Assembly (NCBI GenBank): GCA_964611125.1
Contig: CAZSZO010000008.1
Coordinates: 1-64,000 of the forward strand
Direction of reading: 5' to 3'
DNA length: 64,000 nucleotides
Source of the DNA: JAEUIX01 sp964611125
GTDB taxonomy: Bacteria; Planctomycetota; Phycisphaerae; Phycisphaerales; UBA1924
Shown: piece after piece, positions 7,958 to 17,263 of the stretch
Layout of the letters: every line of letters begins with the position of its first letter
Numbering within the stretch: position 1 is the first letter of the stretch
The notes under the pieces: generated by a model
Databases searched by the model: none
Told to the model about the DNA's origin: nothing
The model's input: only the letters and a program-made list of their open reading frames with translations
Made by a program: the position numbers and the translations under genes

Positions 7958-8932
7958 TCAGATCGACCCGGCCTTCAGTTCCGCCGCGAGCTCCCGCATC
8001 AGGGCCGGTGAGGGGGGCCCGGCGGGTTTCAGCGGGGGCAGCAGCGACTCGATTTCAGACAGGCGGCTGCCGCCGCGGGCCCGCATCGCGCGGAAGAGCT
8101 TGTAGACCGGCCACGGTGCGGGGCGGCGGGCCGACCATTGCCCCGGGATCGCGGCATACCCCGCCGCGAGGCCCGAGATCGCCGGCCACAGATACCCGCG
8201 GGCGAGGGCATTGCGGAGCTGCAGGGCGCTCGACGCCGCCCATTGCACGGGCAGGAACCACAGCGGGCAGTTGAACCAGGGCAGCAGGACGTGATTGCGG
8301 GCGTTAAAGCGGTACTGGCGTGCGTAGCTGCGCTTGGGGGACTCAAAGTGATGCAGCGGAGGAGCGGTCCCGAGGCGGGTGAACGAGCCCGCCGCGAGCA
8401 TGCGCATGCAGTACTCGGGCTCCTCGTTCTGGTGCACCAGTTGCCGCTTGTAGCCGCCCAGGGCCAGAAAAAGGTCGCGCCTGAGGGCGTGGGCGGTTCC
8501 ACGATAGTGGGCGGCGCACCAGATGTGCTCGCCATCTGGCGCCTGCTGGATGACTTTCTGCGAAAACTGCACGTCAATGTGCGGCATGGCCACCGCCCCG
8601 ATCCGCGGGTGCGCGCCCATCTCGGCCAGCGTGTGGCGGATCGTCCGCGGATCGGTGTACGCGCCGTCATCATCGATCGAGAACAGCACCGGCGCCAAGG
8701 CCAGGGCCGCGCCCTCGTTGCGCCGGTGGATGTACCCCATGGACTGCTCGTGCCGAACCACCCGAACCGAGGGGAACTCCGCCCGGACCATGTCTGAGGT
8801 TCCGTCGTCGGAGCCGTCGTCGATCACCAGGACCTCGATCGCGCCCTCCTGCAGCAGGCAGGAGGCGACGGCCCGGCGGAGGTCCTCGCGCCGGTTCTTT
8901 GTGGTGATCAGGATGGAGGCTTCGAGCGGCAA
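7958..8932 (-). CDS. Family 2 glycosyltransferase
   Basis: A GT-A fold glycosyltransferase of about 324 residues that would transfer a sugar from an NDP-sugar during cell-surface polysaccharide synthesis. The N-terminal strand ASILITTKNRRED, the VLVIDDGSDDGT motif (about 34-45) and the DxD-type FSIDDDG (about 84-90) are clear. YKRQLVHQNEEPEYCMRM carries the acidic catalytic-region ED/EE residues seen in the family. The C-terminal 100 residues are amphipathic and Pro-rich. Starts are uncertain: TTG at 8932 gives a normal GT2 N-terminus; the first ATG, at 9109, would overlap the upstream gene by 107 nt and add Arg/Pro-rich sequence. A GGAGG lies 24 nt before the TTG. It is upstream of the flippase gene. 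Confidence 0.8.
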   Translation of the reverse strand: MPLEASILITTKNRREDLRRAVASCLLQEGAIEVLVIDDGSDDGTSDMVRAEFPSVRVVRHEQSMGYIHRRNEGAALALAPVLFSIDDDGAYTDPRTIRHTLAEMGAHPRIGAVAMPHIDVQFSQKVIQQAPDGEHIWCAAHYRGTAHALRRDLFLALGGYKRQLVHQNEEPEYCMRMLAAGSFTRLGTAPPLHHFESPKRSYARQYRFNARNHVLLPWFNCPLWFLPVQWAASSALQLRNALARGYLWPAISGLAAGYAAIPGQWSARRPAPWPVYKLFRAMRARGGSRLSEIESLLPPLKPAGPPSPALMRELAAELKAGSI

Positions 8933-9002
8933 GGGGCGGATGATAATCGGCCCGGGACCTCCGCCGCTGAAGGGTGAAGGCCGTTGATGGCCGGCGCGGC
9001 GG

Positions 9003-10913
9003 TCACTTCGCCGGGTCGGCCGGCGCGGCCGGCGGCGCCGCGGCGGGCGCGGGGCGCACCAGCCAAAGCTCGCGCAGCACCGCGAGCAGCTCGCGGCCGC
9101 GGGCGTCATCAGGCTTGGTGAGGCGGGTCATGCCCTCGATGCCCTCGCGGATCCAGTCGCCGCGATCGTGCTGGCGGCCCAGATAGGCGACCAGCAGGGG
9201 CCCATCAGCCCCCAGGCCGGTATCGGGCTTCTGGAGCTCGGCGCGGATGCGCGAGACGATCTCCTCAGCCCGTGCGCGCGGAGGCAGCAGGTTGGGCCCG
9301 TATTTGACGGGGATGAGCTCGGGGTGCTCAGCGAGAATGGTCCGCAGCCCGGAGGCCGACGAGACCAGCAGGCCCGCGCCCAGCTGGGCGTGGGTGCGCC
9401 CGACCTGGGCCATCAGGTCCTCAGGCTTCACGATCAGGGCCAGGGCGAAGGCGCCCTCGGCGTTGAAGAACTCACCGGCGGCCATGCGGGCTTCGCCCTC
9501 GCCCATATTGCGGGCGTAGGCGTCGTTGAGGTTCTCGGGGTTGACCTTGAAGGTCGAGATCCGGGCCTCGAGGCGGTTGAGCAGGTCGAGGACCGATTCA
9601 TCGGCGCCGGGCGCCTTTGCGGGCCCAGCGCCCGGCGGGGTGGGGGTGGCTGCGGGCCTGTCTTTGGGGTCGTTGGCAGCGGCGGGGGCGGTGGGGTCGT
9701 TGGCAGCGGTGGGGGCGGTAGGGGCGGTAGGGGCGGGGGGAGTGGCGGTGGAGGCGCCATCGGAGTTGTCACCCTTGAGGCGGGCCCGCAACTGGTCGAG
9801 CTGCGTCAGCCACTCGGGGCGTGGCGCGGGGGCCTTGGCGCCTGCGGCGCCGGGCGGAAGGGGCTTGCCATCGGGCCCGGTCTTGGGGGCTGAGGTGGGC
9901 GCCGCGCCGGGGCTGGGCGGGGGAGGGGACGAGGAGCCCGCTGCGCCGGGGGCCGCGGGGGCCCGCTGGTCGATGGCGCGATTCAGGCCCTCGACGACGA
10001 TCTGGTACGACGGGTTGCTCGGCTGCAGCCGCTGGTCGATGGGGCGCGCCAGGCTCGCCGAGGGCTCGAGGGGCGCACCTTCGCGCGGGGCGACGGCCGA
10101 GGGGGGCAGCACGCCGAAGGCGCGGCGCTCCAGGCCCGTCAGGCTCGAGGCGTTGGGGTTGTTCCCGGGCCCGCCGCTCGGACCGGCGCCGCTACCGCCG
10201 GCGCGCGTGTCGACGCCGCTCGAGAGCGGTGTGCTCGTGATCCCCAGCAGGGGTGAGGCCGTCACCGCCACCCGCCCGCCCTGCTGGTCGCCGGCGTAGC
10301 CCAGAATCGTGGGCAGCAGCGCGGCGTTGGATTGATACTGTGAGATCGAGCGCAGGCTCGAGACCGTCGCGCTCCCCAGCCCGCGGGCCTCGGGGAGCGG
10401 TTGCAGCGCAGTGTTGCCCGTCGCGATCGCGCCCGGGCGATCAATGAACAGCGAGTTCACGCTCGCGGCGGAGATCCGCCCCCCTCCGCCCCCTCCACCA
10501 GAGAGCCCGGCCTGGAACTGCAGGGCGTCCGATGAGCGGATGCCGGGCGTCGAGGCCAGCGCCGAGCCGAGGGCGTCGCGCCGGAAAGAAAACAGCGTGT
10601 TGGTGCCGCCCAGGCTGCCGCCAAAATCGTCGGTGGAGCGATACCCAACGGAGCCGCGGAACGACCGGCCCCCGCCGGCCCGCCCTTCGATGATCTGGTT
10701 GTTGAAGCGGATCTGCGACTCGAGATCCTTCACCTGGGTGTTAACGCGGCCCTGAGTGGAGAGGTTCTTGTCAAGGGCCCGCCCGTCGCCCAGGGCGTTC
10801 TGGCCCAGCGCGGCGCCGGTGAGCAGCGCCTGACCGGCCACGGCCGCCAGCACGACAGCAGGAAGACGCCGGGCGGGACGGAGGTTTGAACTCAAAGCGT
10901 GCTGGCGCGGCAT
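9003..10913 (-). CDS. Large secreted protein of unknown function
   Basis: A 636-residue protein I cannot assign. An N-terminal signal peptide (hydrophobic about 15-35, cut after LGQ) leads into Gly/Ser/Asn-rich sequence with repeated SxGS and GGG runs. The middle (about 290-430) is Pro/Ala-rich and includes the short repeat PTAPTAPTAANDPTAPAAAND, encoded by a GGGGCGGT-rich tandem tract near 9660-9740. The C-terminal 200 residues look helical and TPR-like (NAYARN-type and AGEFFNAEGAFALALIVKPE stretches). It is immediately upstream of the glycosyltransferase gene in the same direction, which suggests a link to the cell envelope, but this is inference only. Confidence 0.7.
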   Translation of the reverse strand: MPRQHALSSNLRPARRLPAVVLAAVAGQALLTGAALGQNALGDGRALDKNLSTQGRVNTQVKDLESQIRFNNQIIEGRAGGGRSFRGSVGYRSTDDFGGSLGGTNTLFSFRRDALGSALASTPGIRSSDALQFQAGLSGGGGGGGRISAASVNSLFIDRPGAIATGNTALQPLPEARGLGSATVSSLRSISQYQSNAALLPTILGYAGDQQGGRVAVTASPLLGITSTPLSSGVDTRAGGSGAGPSGGPGNNPNASSLTGLERRAFGVLPPSAVAPREGAPLEPSASLARPIDQRLQPSNPSYQIVVEGLNRAIDQRAPAAPGAAGSSSPPPPSPGAAPTSAPKTGPDGKPLPPGAAGAKAPAPRPEWLTQLDQLRARLKGDNSDGASTATPPAPTAPTAPTAANDPTAPAAANDPKDRPAATPTPPGAGPAKAPGADESVLDLLNRLEARISTFKVNPENLNDAYARNMGEGEARMAAGEFFNAEGAFALALIVKPEDLMAQVGRTHAQLGAGLLVSSASGLRTILAEHPELIPVKYGPNLLPPRARAEEIVSRIRAELQKPDTGLGADGPLLVAYLGRQHDRGDWIREGIEGMTRLTKPDDARGRELLAVLRELWLVRPAPAAAPPAAPADPAK

Positions 10914-10998
10914 AGCGGGCTCCCCAATCGCGGACTATCGGCATTGTACGTTGCCGGGGTGAGGTGGGGTCGCGCAGGTTCCGGGGGGGGCGGCCGCC

Positions 10999-12306
10999 TC
11001 AGATGAACAGCCCCGCGACGCTCGCGGTCAGTTGCGTCGCCAAGGCGCCCCCGAGCATGGCCCGCAGGGCCAGGCGGGCGATGTCCTTGCGCCGGGCTGG
11101 CGCCAGCACCGAGAGCCCGCCGATCTGGATCGCGATCGACGCGAAGTTGGCGAAGCCGCAGAGCGCATACGCCCCGATCTGCCCGGCCCGGTCGGAGATC
11201 GCCCCCGGCGCCCCGTCGCGGGCCGCCTGCAGGGCCTCGGACAGGTGCAGGTAGGCGACGAACTCGGTCAGCACGAGCTTCTCGCCCATGAGCCCGCCGA
11301 TGAAGGTCGCGTCCCGCCACGGGACGCCCATCGTCCACGCCAGCGGCGCGAGCACCTGCCCCAGGATCACCTGGAGCGACAGGCCGTGCGTCATGCCCCG
11401 CTCGACCATCCACGCCTTCACCGGCTCCACTTCGCCAAGGGCCGCCAGCGGCCAGTCGAGCAGCGCCAGCAGCGAAATGAACGCGATCAGCATCGCGGCG
11501 ATGTTGGCCGCGAGACGCAGACCCGTGCTCGCCCCGCTCGCCGCGGCGTCGAAGACATTGGCGTGGTCCTCGGCGCTGGCGCCCTTGAGGGCCTCAGGGT
11601 CCTCAGGGGGCGGCGCCTCGGTCTCGGGCAGGATGATGCGGGCGATGACGAACGCCGCGGGGGCGCTCATCACGCTCGCGGCGATCAGGTGCTTGGCGAA
11701 CAGCGTGCGCGCGGCTTCGTCGGTCCCGCCCAGCATCAGCACATAGGCCCCGAGCACCGACCCCGCGATGTGCGCAAAGCCGCCCAGCATGATCAGCATC
11801 AGCTGCGCCTGCGTCATCCCCGCGATCAGCGGCCGGATCGTCAGCGGCGCCTCGGTCTGGCCGATGAAAACGTTGGCGGCCATGCACATCGCCTCGGCGC
11901 CGGTCACGCCCAAGGTGCGGCGGAGCACCCACGCCAGGGCCGAGACGATCCGCTGCATCACCCCCAGGTGATAGAGCACGCTCATGAGCGCGGAGAAGAA
12001 GATCACGATCGGCAGCACCTTGACCGCGAAGATGAAGCCCCATGGCCCGCGGTCATCCAGCAGCGCGCTGCCGAAGACGAACTGCGTCCCCTGAGCCGAG
12101 CGGCTGATCACCTGGTTGACGAACCAGCCCAGCAGCTCGAAGATGTCCTTCACCAGCGGGGCCCGCAGGATCAGCGCGGCCAGGGCCGTCTGCACCGCCA
12201 GGCCGACGCCCACCAGCCGCCAGGAGATGCGGGCCCGGTTGGTGGAGAGGGCCACGGCCAGCAGCACCATCACGGCGACGCCGAGAAGACCAACAAAGCG
12301 ATCCAT
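10999..12306 (-). CDS. Concentrative nucleoside transporter (NupC/CNT family)
   Basis: A 435-residue inner-membrane permease that would import nucleosides using a Na+ or H+ gradient. It has the CNT order of helices: an N-terminal three-helix part, then the core with GAEAMCMAANVFIGQTEAPL and the NxGQTE-type signature (FIGQTEAPL), the gate region, and the second half with LVLTEFVAYLHL and ALCGFANFASIAIQIGGL, which are hallmark substrate-binding stretches. Length matches bacterial NupC (about 400). The ATG at 12306 has GGAG seven nt upstream; upstream in-frame codons are Arg/Pro-rich and not credible. It follows the cyclodeaminase-like gene by 146 nt in the same direction. Nucleoside specificity cannot be told. 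Confidence 0.9.
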   Translation of the reverse strand: MDRFVGLLGVAVMVLLAVALSTNRARISWRLVGVGLAVQTALAALILRAPLVKDIFELLGWFVNQVISRSAQGTQFVFGSALLDDRGPWGFIFAVKVLPIVIFFSALMSVLYHLGVMQRIVSALAWVLRRTLGVTGAEAMCMAANVFIGQTEAPLTIRPLIAGMTQAQLMLIMLGGFAHIAGSVLGAYVLMLGGTDEAARTLFAKHLIAASVMSAPAAFVIARIILPETEAPPPEDPEALKGASAEDHANVFDAAASGASTGLRLAANIAAMLIAFISLLALLDWPLAALGEVEPVKAWMVERGMTHGLSLQVILGQVLAPLAWTMGVPWRDATFIGGLMGEKLVLTEFVAYLHLSEALQAARDGAPGAISDRAGQIGAYALCGFANFASIAIQIGGLSVLAPARRKDIARLALRAMLGGALATQLTASVAGLFI

Positions 12307-12452
12307 CGGGGGGCTCCGGGGGGCGGGGAGGCGGGGCGTCAGGCATGCCCGCGCGGGCGATGGGCCGAGGATACTGACCCCCGACCATTCGCGACGCTCG
12401 GAAATCCCTGGTGGGCTTCGACGCCCCTTCCTCTCGGCCAAGCCCGGCCGGC

Positions 12453-13058
12453 TCAGCCCGCCAGCACCCGGGCCATCAGCCCGGCGCACCGCTCCAGCAG
12501 CGCGGCCACTTCGCCTTCCTTGGGCCCGCGCTCACCCTCGGGCAGCGACGGCAGATTGATGCGGACGTTGCAGGCGCCCGACCGCGCCGCGGCCTCGGCG
12601 AGGATCGCCGCGACCTCCAGATCGCTCCGCAGGTGACGATTCGAGGCGCCCACCAGCGAGGCCAGCAGGGCCAGCATGTCGGCGCACGCCGCGACCGACG
12701 CCAGGGGGACCTGCACGCTCGCGAGCGCGGCGCCCGGCAGCTCGCTCTGGCGGCGCGGGTCGGTTTCAGGGAGGCGCTGGAGCTCGTTGAGCAGGCCGTA
12801 TGCCGCGCCGTCTTCGTCGGCCAGGCGCAGGAACAACGCCCGGGCCCGCGCCAGGTACGTCTCAGCGGCCTTGAGCGCCTCCTGATGCGGCGCGAGGTCC
12901 TTTTTGCCCAGTGAATACGCGACGACCATCCCGGCGGTGGCGGCGCTCAGGGCCCCCGCGGCGCAGGCCACGGCCCCGCCGCCGGGCGTCGGAGTCTTGG
13001 CGGCGATGGTCTTGAGCAGGTCCGCGAACGGGAGCGAGGCCAGGGCCGGCTGATTCAT
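12453..13058 (-). CDS. Formiminotransferase-cyclodeaminase family protein
   Basis: A 201-residue protein of the FTCD_C (cyclodeaminase/cyclohydrolase) family, which acts on formimino- or methenyl-tetrahydrofolate. Diagnostic stretches are TPTPGGGAVACAAGALSAA (about 22-40), a helical core, and PLASVAACADMLALL followed by GASNRHLRSDLEVAA, the SDLGVA-like motif of the family. It stands alone: no formiminotransferase domain or folate gene is next to it, so it could be a free methenyl-THF cyclohydrolase (FchA-like). Starting at the ATG at 13058 gives the usual short N-terminus; a longer frame from 13178 is Arg-rich and unlikely. It lies just upstream of the nucleoside transporter, so a shared role in one-carbon/purine supply is possible. 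Confidence 0.8.
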   Translation of the reverse strand: MNQPALASLPFADLLKTIAAKTPTPGGGAVACAAGALSAATAGMVVAYSLGKKDLAPHQEALKAAETYLARARALFLRLADEDGAAYGLLNELQRLPETDPRRQSELPGAALASVQVPLASVAACADMLALLASLVGASNRHLRSDLEVAAILAEAAARSGACNVRINLPSLPEGERGPKEGEVAALLERCAGLMARVLAG

Positions 13059-13133
13059 GGCCGAGTCTAGTGCCGCTCGCGCGGGCGGAGGCCCGAACTC
13101 CCCGTCTGCTCTGACCTGACCTGCCGCCCGGGT

Positions 13134-13209
13134 TTCCAGCCCGCATCTGTCCCCTCTCTCCCGCAGCGGGGCGCTCATCTCTGTGAGGACATGCCGATGC
13201 GGGCTGGAA
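13134..13209. repeat. Long inverted repeat between genes
   Basis: Perfect 14-bp arms TTCCAGCCCGCATC (13134-13147) and its complement (13196-13209) with a 48-nt loop that itself contains short complementary runs. It lies between the PEP-CTERM gene stop and the next gene on the same strand. There is no T-run, so an mRNA-stabilising stem or a factor-dependent terminator is more likely than an intrinsic terminator. Confidence 0.6.
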
Positions 13210-13229
13210 GCTCAGGCGGCCGGGCCAGG

Positions 13230-14237
13230 TCATGACGCCGGCCCGGGCCATGGGGCCCGTCGACGTCGCCGCAGCAACTGCGCCAGGCCCAGCCCCAGCA
13301 CGCCGGCCCCGCCGGGTGAAGGCACCGCGGCGGGCCGCACGGGCGGACCGGTTCCGGGTGGGATCAGCGGCGGCGGACCCCCTCCGCCCCCTCCACCACC
13401 TCCACCACCTCCGCCTCCTCCGGCGCCCACGCCCGTGAGCAGGGGGAACCCGCCTGGGCCGCCACGTCCGCCTCCGCTGGCTTCGAAGGCGCCGCTGGTT
13501 ACGGAGCGGAGCATTTCGTCATCGAGGCTCGATTGGCCGGTGTCGTAGTTCTCAACCGAGATGTTGTCCAGCCCCCAGGCCTGGGCGCCGGGGTCGCTCA
13601 GACCCGACCCGGCGAAGTCGATCTTCAGCCGCGGCCCGCTGTGCTTGATGGTGAAGTAGAAGCGATACACCGAGTCGCGCCGCGCGGCGCTGGTGGCGTC
13701 GACATAGCCCAGGGCGTTCACCTTGAAGGCGCCGCGACGGGGCGGGTTGGCGAAGTCGCCGCCTTCCGGATAGGACTGCGGCCGTCCGCTGAATGTGTCG
13801 TCATTGGAGAAGGTGGCCCGCACGACCTCGGTGAAGCGATCGACGGTCATCGTCCATTCGCAGGGCAGCCCGGGCGTGAGGGCGCTGCCGAAACTGCCGC
13901 CCCACGGGCCGATGACATAGAGATCGACGCTGATGATCACATGGGTGTGCGCCGGCAGGTCGCTCAGCGAGAGCGACACCGTTTCGTTGCCGAAGACGCC
14001 CAGGAACCGTTCGCCGCTTGGCGAAAAGTTTGTGCGGAAGGTGGACCACTCGGGCCCCGCCGACGGGCTGGGCTCCCCGTGGGCCCGCGCCGACTCGGGC
14101 TCGTCAAATGACGAGATGTAGCTTCCCGGGCCGCCCCCGGCGAAGGGCGCCCCGATCGCAACGCGCGGCGATATCGCGGCGAGCGCGGCGGCGCAGAGAA
14201 CGCCCGCCGGCCCGCAAATGGTGCGGAGCCTGTCCAT
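13230..14237 (-). CDS. Secreted protein with PEP-CTERM-like tail
   Basis: A 335-residue exported protein. The N-terminus is a signal peptide (hydrophobic about 8-29, cut near AIGA). The body is a beta-rich domain (for example THVIISVDLYVIGPWGGSFG and LKIDFAGSGLSDPGAQAWG) resembling the lectin-like domains common in planctomycete PEP-CTERM proteins. A Gly tract (about 272-287) precedes Pro-rich sequence and the tail VPSPGGAGVLGLGLAQLL followed by RRRRR: a short hydrophobic helix plus Arg cluster, as in PEP-CTERM sorting signals, though the motif reads VPSP. Such proteins are cut by an exosortase, none of which is in this window. The Gly tract is encoded by a CCA/CCT/CCG tandem run at about 13379-13430 and may vary in length. 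Confidence 0.75.
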   Translation of the reverse strand: MDRLRTICGPAGVLCAAALAAISPRVAIGAPFAGGGPGSYISSFDEPESARAHGEPSPSAGPEWSTFRTNFSPSGERFLGVFGNETVSLSLSDLPAHTHVIISVDLYVIGPWGGSFGSALTPGLPCEWTMTVDRFTEVVRATFSNDDTFSGRPQSYPEGGDFANPPRRGAFKVNALGYVDATSAARRDSVYRFYFTIKHSGPRLKIDFAGSGLSDPGAQAWGLDNISVENYDTGQSSLDDEMLRSVTSGAFEASGGGRGGPGGFPLLTGVGAGGGGGGGGGGGGGGGPPPLIPPGTGPPVRPAAVPSPGGAGVLGLGLAQLLRRRRRAPWPGPAS

Positions 14238-14813
14238 GTCTTCAGTTCTCCAAACCGGCCGATCACTGACCAGTCACCCACCACGCCCGCGCCAAATCGG
14301 CGCGACGCCGGCGCCAGCGCCGAGGGGCGCTGACTCCGACCGAACTATGCGATTCAGGAAACGCCCGTCAAGCCGCCGCTGAGCGGCCGGGGCGGAGAAT
14401 GGAGAACCTGCACGCGACGCGCCGGGGAACTGGAGTTATGGAGACGCGAGCGCCGCGCCGCGGGCAGGCCTCCGACAACTGATCCGCCCGGATCTCTCGC
14501 GGGCGACACCCTCGGATCAGCCTGGAACGTGCAGAAACGACCGCAACCACAAACGAACACGCAGCATCCGCAGCCCAGCCGAGCGACCGGGCGAACATCA
14601 GGAACTCAGGCCGTGGGCGGGCGGGTCCGGGTCGTCGCGTGGAATGTGCGAGCCCCCGGGGCGTGATGACGCCGCGTGTCTGTACGGATGGCTTGGCCCG
14701 CGGATGCGGGGCCGATGTGCTGGGAGCGGTTACAGGGCGCGCGCGCCGGCGCGGGTTATCTGACCACGCCGGCTCGGCGCGGGCCGCCCCTTTCCAAGCC
14801 GGCGCGCTCGGAC
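14238..14813. other. Intergenic region, nothing recognised
   Basis: About 575 bp between two leftward genes for secreted proteins. I see no credible coding frame, RNA gene or strong terminator. CTGATCC and GGATCAG near 14477 and 14514 form a short inverted repeat of doubtful meaning. Confidence 0.5.
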
Positions 14814-15959
14814 TTACGAGAAGAACGCCGTGATGAAGTCCGACAGGTCATCGGGGTCGGTCGCGCCGTCACCATTGAAGTCCGCCCGCGGGTCGGCCGG
14901 CTGGCCGAAGAACGCCGTGATGAAATCCGACAGATCGTCGGGGTCCACGACGCCGTCGCCGTTGAAGTCCGCGGGGTCGCCCGTTAGCACGCCGGTGGCG
15001 GCGATCGTTGCGTTCGCCGAGAGGTTCACGGTGGTGCTGGCCAGCACGATGGTCGCAAGCAGCTTGCCGCCGTAGATCGGTTCATCAAAGACCTGGGCGC
15101 CAAGCGGGGTGGGACCGGGCTGCGTCGTGTCGTTGGTGATGGCGATCGTGCTGGCGACCGTCGCGGGCGTGGTGCGGGTGTCGATCGTTCCGGCCAGGGT
15201 GATATCGACCGGCTGCGGATCCACCGGCACGGCGCTCCCGCTGAGCGAAGCCGTCACGCTCACCACCACCTGCACCGGCGCCGAGAAGGTGTACACACCG
15301 GGTGAACCCGCCACGGGCGTGAGCGTGCCGGCGGCGCTGGTTCCCGCGGCCTGCGCGGCGGCCAGGTTGGTCACGCTCGCCTGCAGCGTGACGGGCACTG
15401 TGGCCGAGGGGATCAGGAACAGGCTGTTGGGGTTGCGCGTGTGGAAGCTCTGGAACCCGATCGAGACGTTCACCGCGATGGAGGTCGTCGCGCCTCCCAG
15501 CAGGTCGAGGTTCACGCCCGAGACCAGCACGCTTGACGCGCCGGGGTTGAGCGCGAGCGTCAGCCCGCCGCGCGGACGGAGCGGATTGGCGCCGTTGTTC
15601 CCGCTGGCGGCGATGCTGCCGCCGGTGATGCCGACGGGTTGATTGGTCGAGAAGTTGCCGTTGAGGAACGACGTGCTCGGGCGCGTGATCGTCGCCGGGG
15701 TGGTGGGCGGGGTCGCCGCGGCGCCGCCGATCAGGTACGACGTGTTGGTCGGGATCGGCGCGTTCTGCGGCAGCGCCGGCGACACGGCCACCGGCGCGTT
15801 CACGCTGAGTGTGTACGTCGCCGACGAGGCCGCCTGGTTCAGTGTGATCGCGTACGTCTGTCCGTGCGCTGGCGCCGCCAGACCGGCGGCCAGCATCAGC
15901 GCGGGCGCGACGGTGGGAAGGAGGCGGAGGGGGAACGGGCGGATCGCGCGCATGGGCAT
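14814..15959 (-). CDS. Secreted protein with paired dockerin-like repeats
   Basis: A 381-residue exported protein. The signal peptide is MPMRAIRPFPLRLLPTVAPA and following, cut near AHGQ. The body is a Thr/Ser/Val-rich beta protein (many TxVA and VSV runs) like the all-beta domains of planctomycete surface proteins; I cannot give it a function. The last 60 residues hold two EF-hand-like dockerin repeats, DFNGDGVVDPDDLSDFI and DFNGDGATDPDDLSDFI, about 29 residues apart, with the Ca2+-binding D-x-N-x-D-x-x-D spacing. Two in-frame ATGs (15959, 15953) are possible starts; I chose the first. No cohesin is visible in the window. Similar tails occur in two other proteins here. Confidence 0.75.
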   Translation of the reverse strand: MPMRAIRPFPLRLLPTVAPALMLAAGLAAPAHGQTYAITLNQAASSATYTLSVNAPVAVSPALPQNAPIPTNTSYLIGGAAATPPTTPATITRPSTSFLNGNFSTNQPVGITGGSIAASGNNGANPLRPRGGLTLALNPGASSVLVSGVNLDLLGGATTSIAVNVSIGFQSFHTRNPNSLFLIPSATVPVTLQASVTNLAAAQAAGTSAAGTLTPVAGSPGVYTFSAPVQVVVSVTASLSGSAVPVDPQPVDITLAGTIDTRTTPATVASTIAITNDTTQPGPTPLGAQVFDEPIYGGKLLATIVLASTTVNLSANATIAATGVLTGDPADFNGDGVVDPDDLSDFITAFFGQPADPRADFNGDGATDPDDLSDFITAFFS

Positions 15960-16194
15960 CGCTGGTTTCCGGAGGGGGGGAGGGAGGGCTGGGCGTCGTC
16001 GTGGGCTTGTAACCATACCTCACCGGCGTGCGCGGGCCAGCGGGTTGCGATCGGCCGCACAGGTTAGGAAGAAATGCGGATCGCTCGGCCGCCCGGGCCC
16101 CGGCCCGCCCCCTGCCCCCCGCCCCCTGCCCCCTCCCCCCCGGGCCCCTAGGCCCCCGCCCCTGTCCCGCCCGGCGCCTCTACAGTCGCCGCCG

Positions 16195-17232
16195 ATGCCC
16201 ACCGCCCCAATCACCTCCGGCCGCCCTGCGGGCGCGGGCATTCCGCTGATCCTGGCGACCCTGTTCTCATGGGCGGCCATCCCGCTGTTTCTCAAGTGGT
16301 TCGTCACCAGCCTCGATGGCTGGGAGGCCAACGGCTGGCGCTACGGCCTGTCGGCCCTGTTCTGGCTGCCGCTCCTCGCCCACGCGCGCGCGCGCGGGCA
16401 TCTGCCGGGCGCCATTTTCGCCGCCGCCGCGGTGCCCGCGGCATTCAACCTGGTGGGCCAGACCTGCTTCGCCTGGTGTCCATACTTCATGGACCCTGGG
16501 TTCTTCACCTTCGTCTTTCGCGTGCAGATCGTCTTCGTCACGCTGGGGGCGTGGCTGCTTTTCCCCAGCGAGCGGCACACCCTCCGGTCGCCGCGATTCT
16601 GGGTCGGGGTGGCGCTGGTGGTCTGCGGCAGCGTGGGGTTGATCGTCTTCAAGACCGCGGTCGCGCCGCCCCCGCCAGTCCACGACTCAGCCCCGGCCGC
16701 GCTCCACGCTGGCGGCGGGCTGGTTCGCGAGACGCCCTGGTTCGCCATTCCGCTGGCCATCGCTTCGGGCGCGCTGTTCGCCGGGTACGCCCTCAGTGTT
16801 CGCAAGTTCATGCACGGCTACTCGCCGGTGCTGGCGTTCGGCGTCATCTGCCAGTACACCGCCGCGGGCACGGTGACCCTCATGCTGCTCCTGGGCCAGA
16901 CGCACGGCGCCACCGTGCTGGGCTTCAGCGGCTTTCAGTGGTTCATGCTCGTTTCGTCGGCGATGATCGGGATCGCCATCAGCCATGTCCTCTATTACGC
17001 CGCGCTCGCCCGCCTGGGCGTCGCCGTGTCCATGGGCATTATCCAACTCCAGCCCGTGTTGACCGGCGCGGCGTCGATGGTGCTCTTCGGCGAGCAGCTC
17101 AACAGCCGCCAGTGGGCCTGCGGGCTGGTCGGCGTCGCGGGGGCCATCCTGATCCTCACCGCCGGTGGCGGCTCACGCCGGCGCGAGGCCGAGCGGGCCG
17201 AGGCTGAAGCCGTCGCCGACGCCGGGGCCTGA
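16195..17232 (+). CDS. DMT-superfamily (EamA-type) permease
   Basis: A 345-residue inner-membrane protein with ten predicted helices in two repeats of five, the EamA layout. The first half runs from about residue 14 to 150 and starts IPLILATLFSWAAIPLFLKW; the second half begins after a polar loop (about 152-180) and includes LALAI-type helices and SMGIIQLQPVLTGAASMVLF with the following FGEQL, the typical end-of-family EPV/GEQL region. Members export or import metabolites such as amino acids; the substrate cannot be told. The ATG at 16195 is taken because upstream sequence (16080-16150) is simple C/G-rich repeat DNA. It is convergent with the next small gene. Confidence 0.82.
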   Translation: MPTAPITSGRPAGAGIPLILATLFSWAAIPLFLKWFVTSLDGWEANGWRYGLSALFWLPLLAHARARGHLPGAIFAAAAVPAAFNLVGQTCFAWCPYFMDPGFFTFVFRVQIVFVTLGAWLLFPSERHTLRSPRFWVGVALVVCGSVGLIVFKTAVAPPPPVHDSAPAALHAGGGLVRETPWFAIPLAIASGALFAGYALSVRKFMHGYSPVLAFGVICQYTAAGTVTLMLLLGQTHGATVLGFSGFQWFMLVSSAMIGIAISHVLYYAALARLGVAVSMGIIQLQPVLTGAASMVLFGEQLNSRQWACGLVGVAGAILILTAGGGSRRREAERAEAEAVADAGA

Positions 17233-17263
17233 GTCGCGGGCGCCTTTACCGCGCTTGCGCGAG

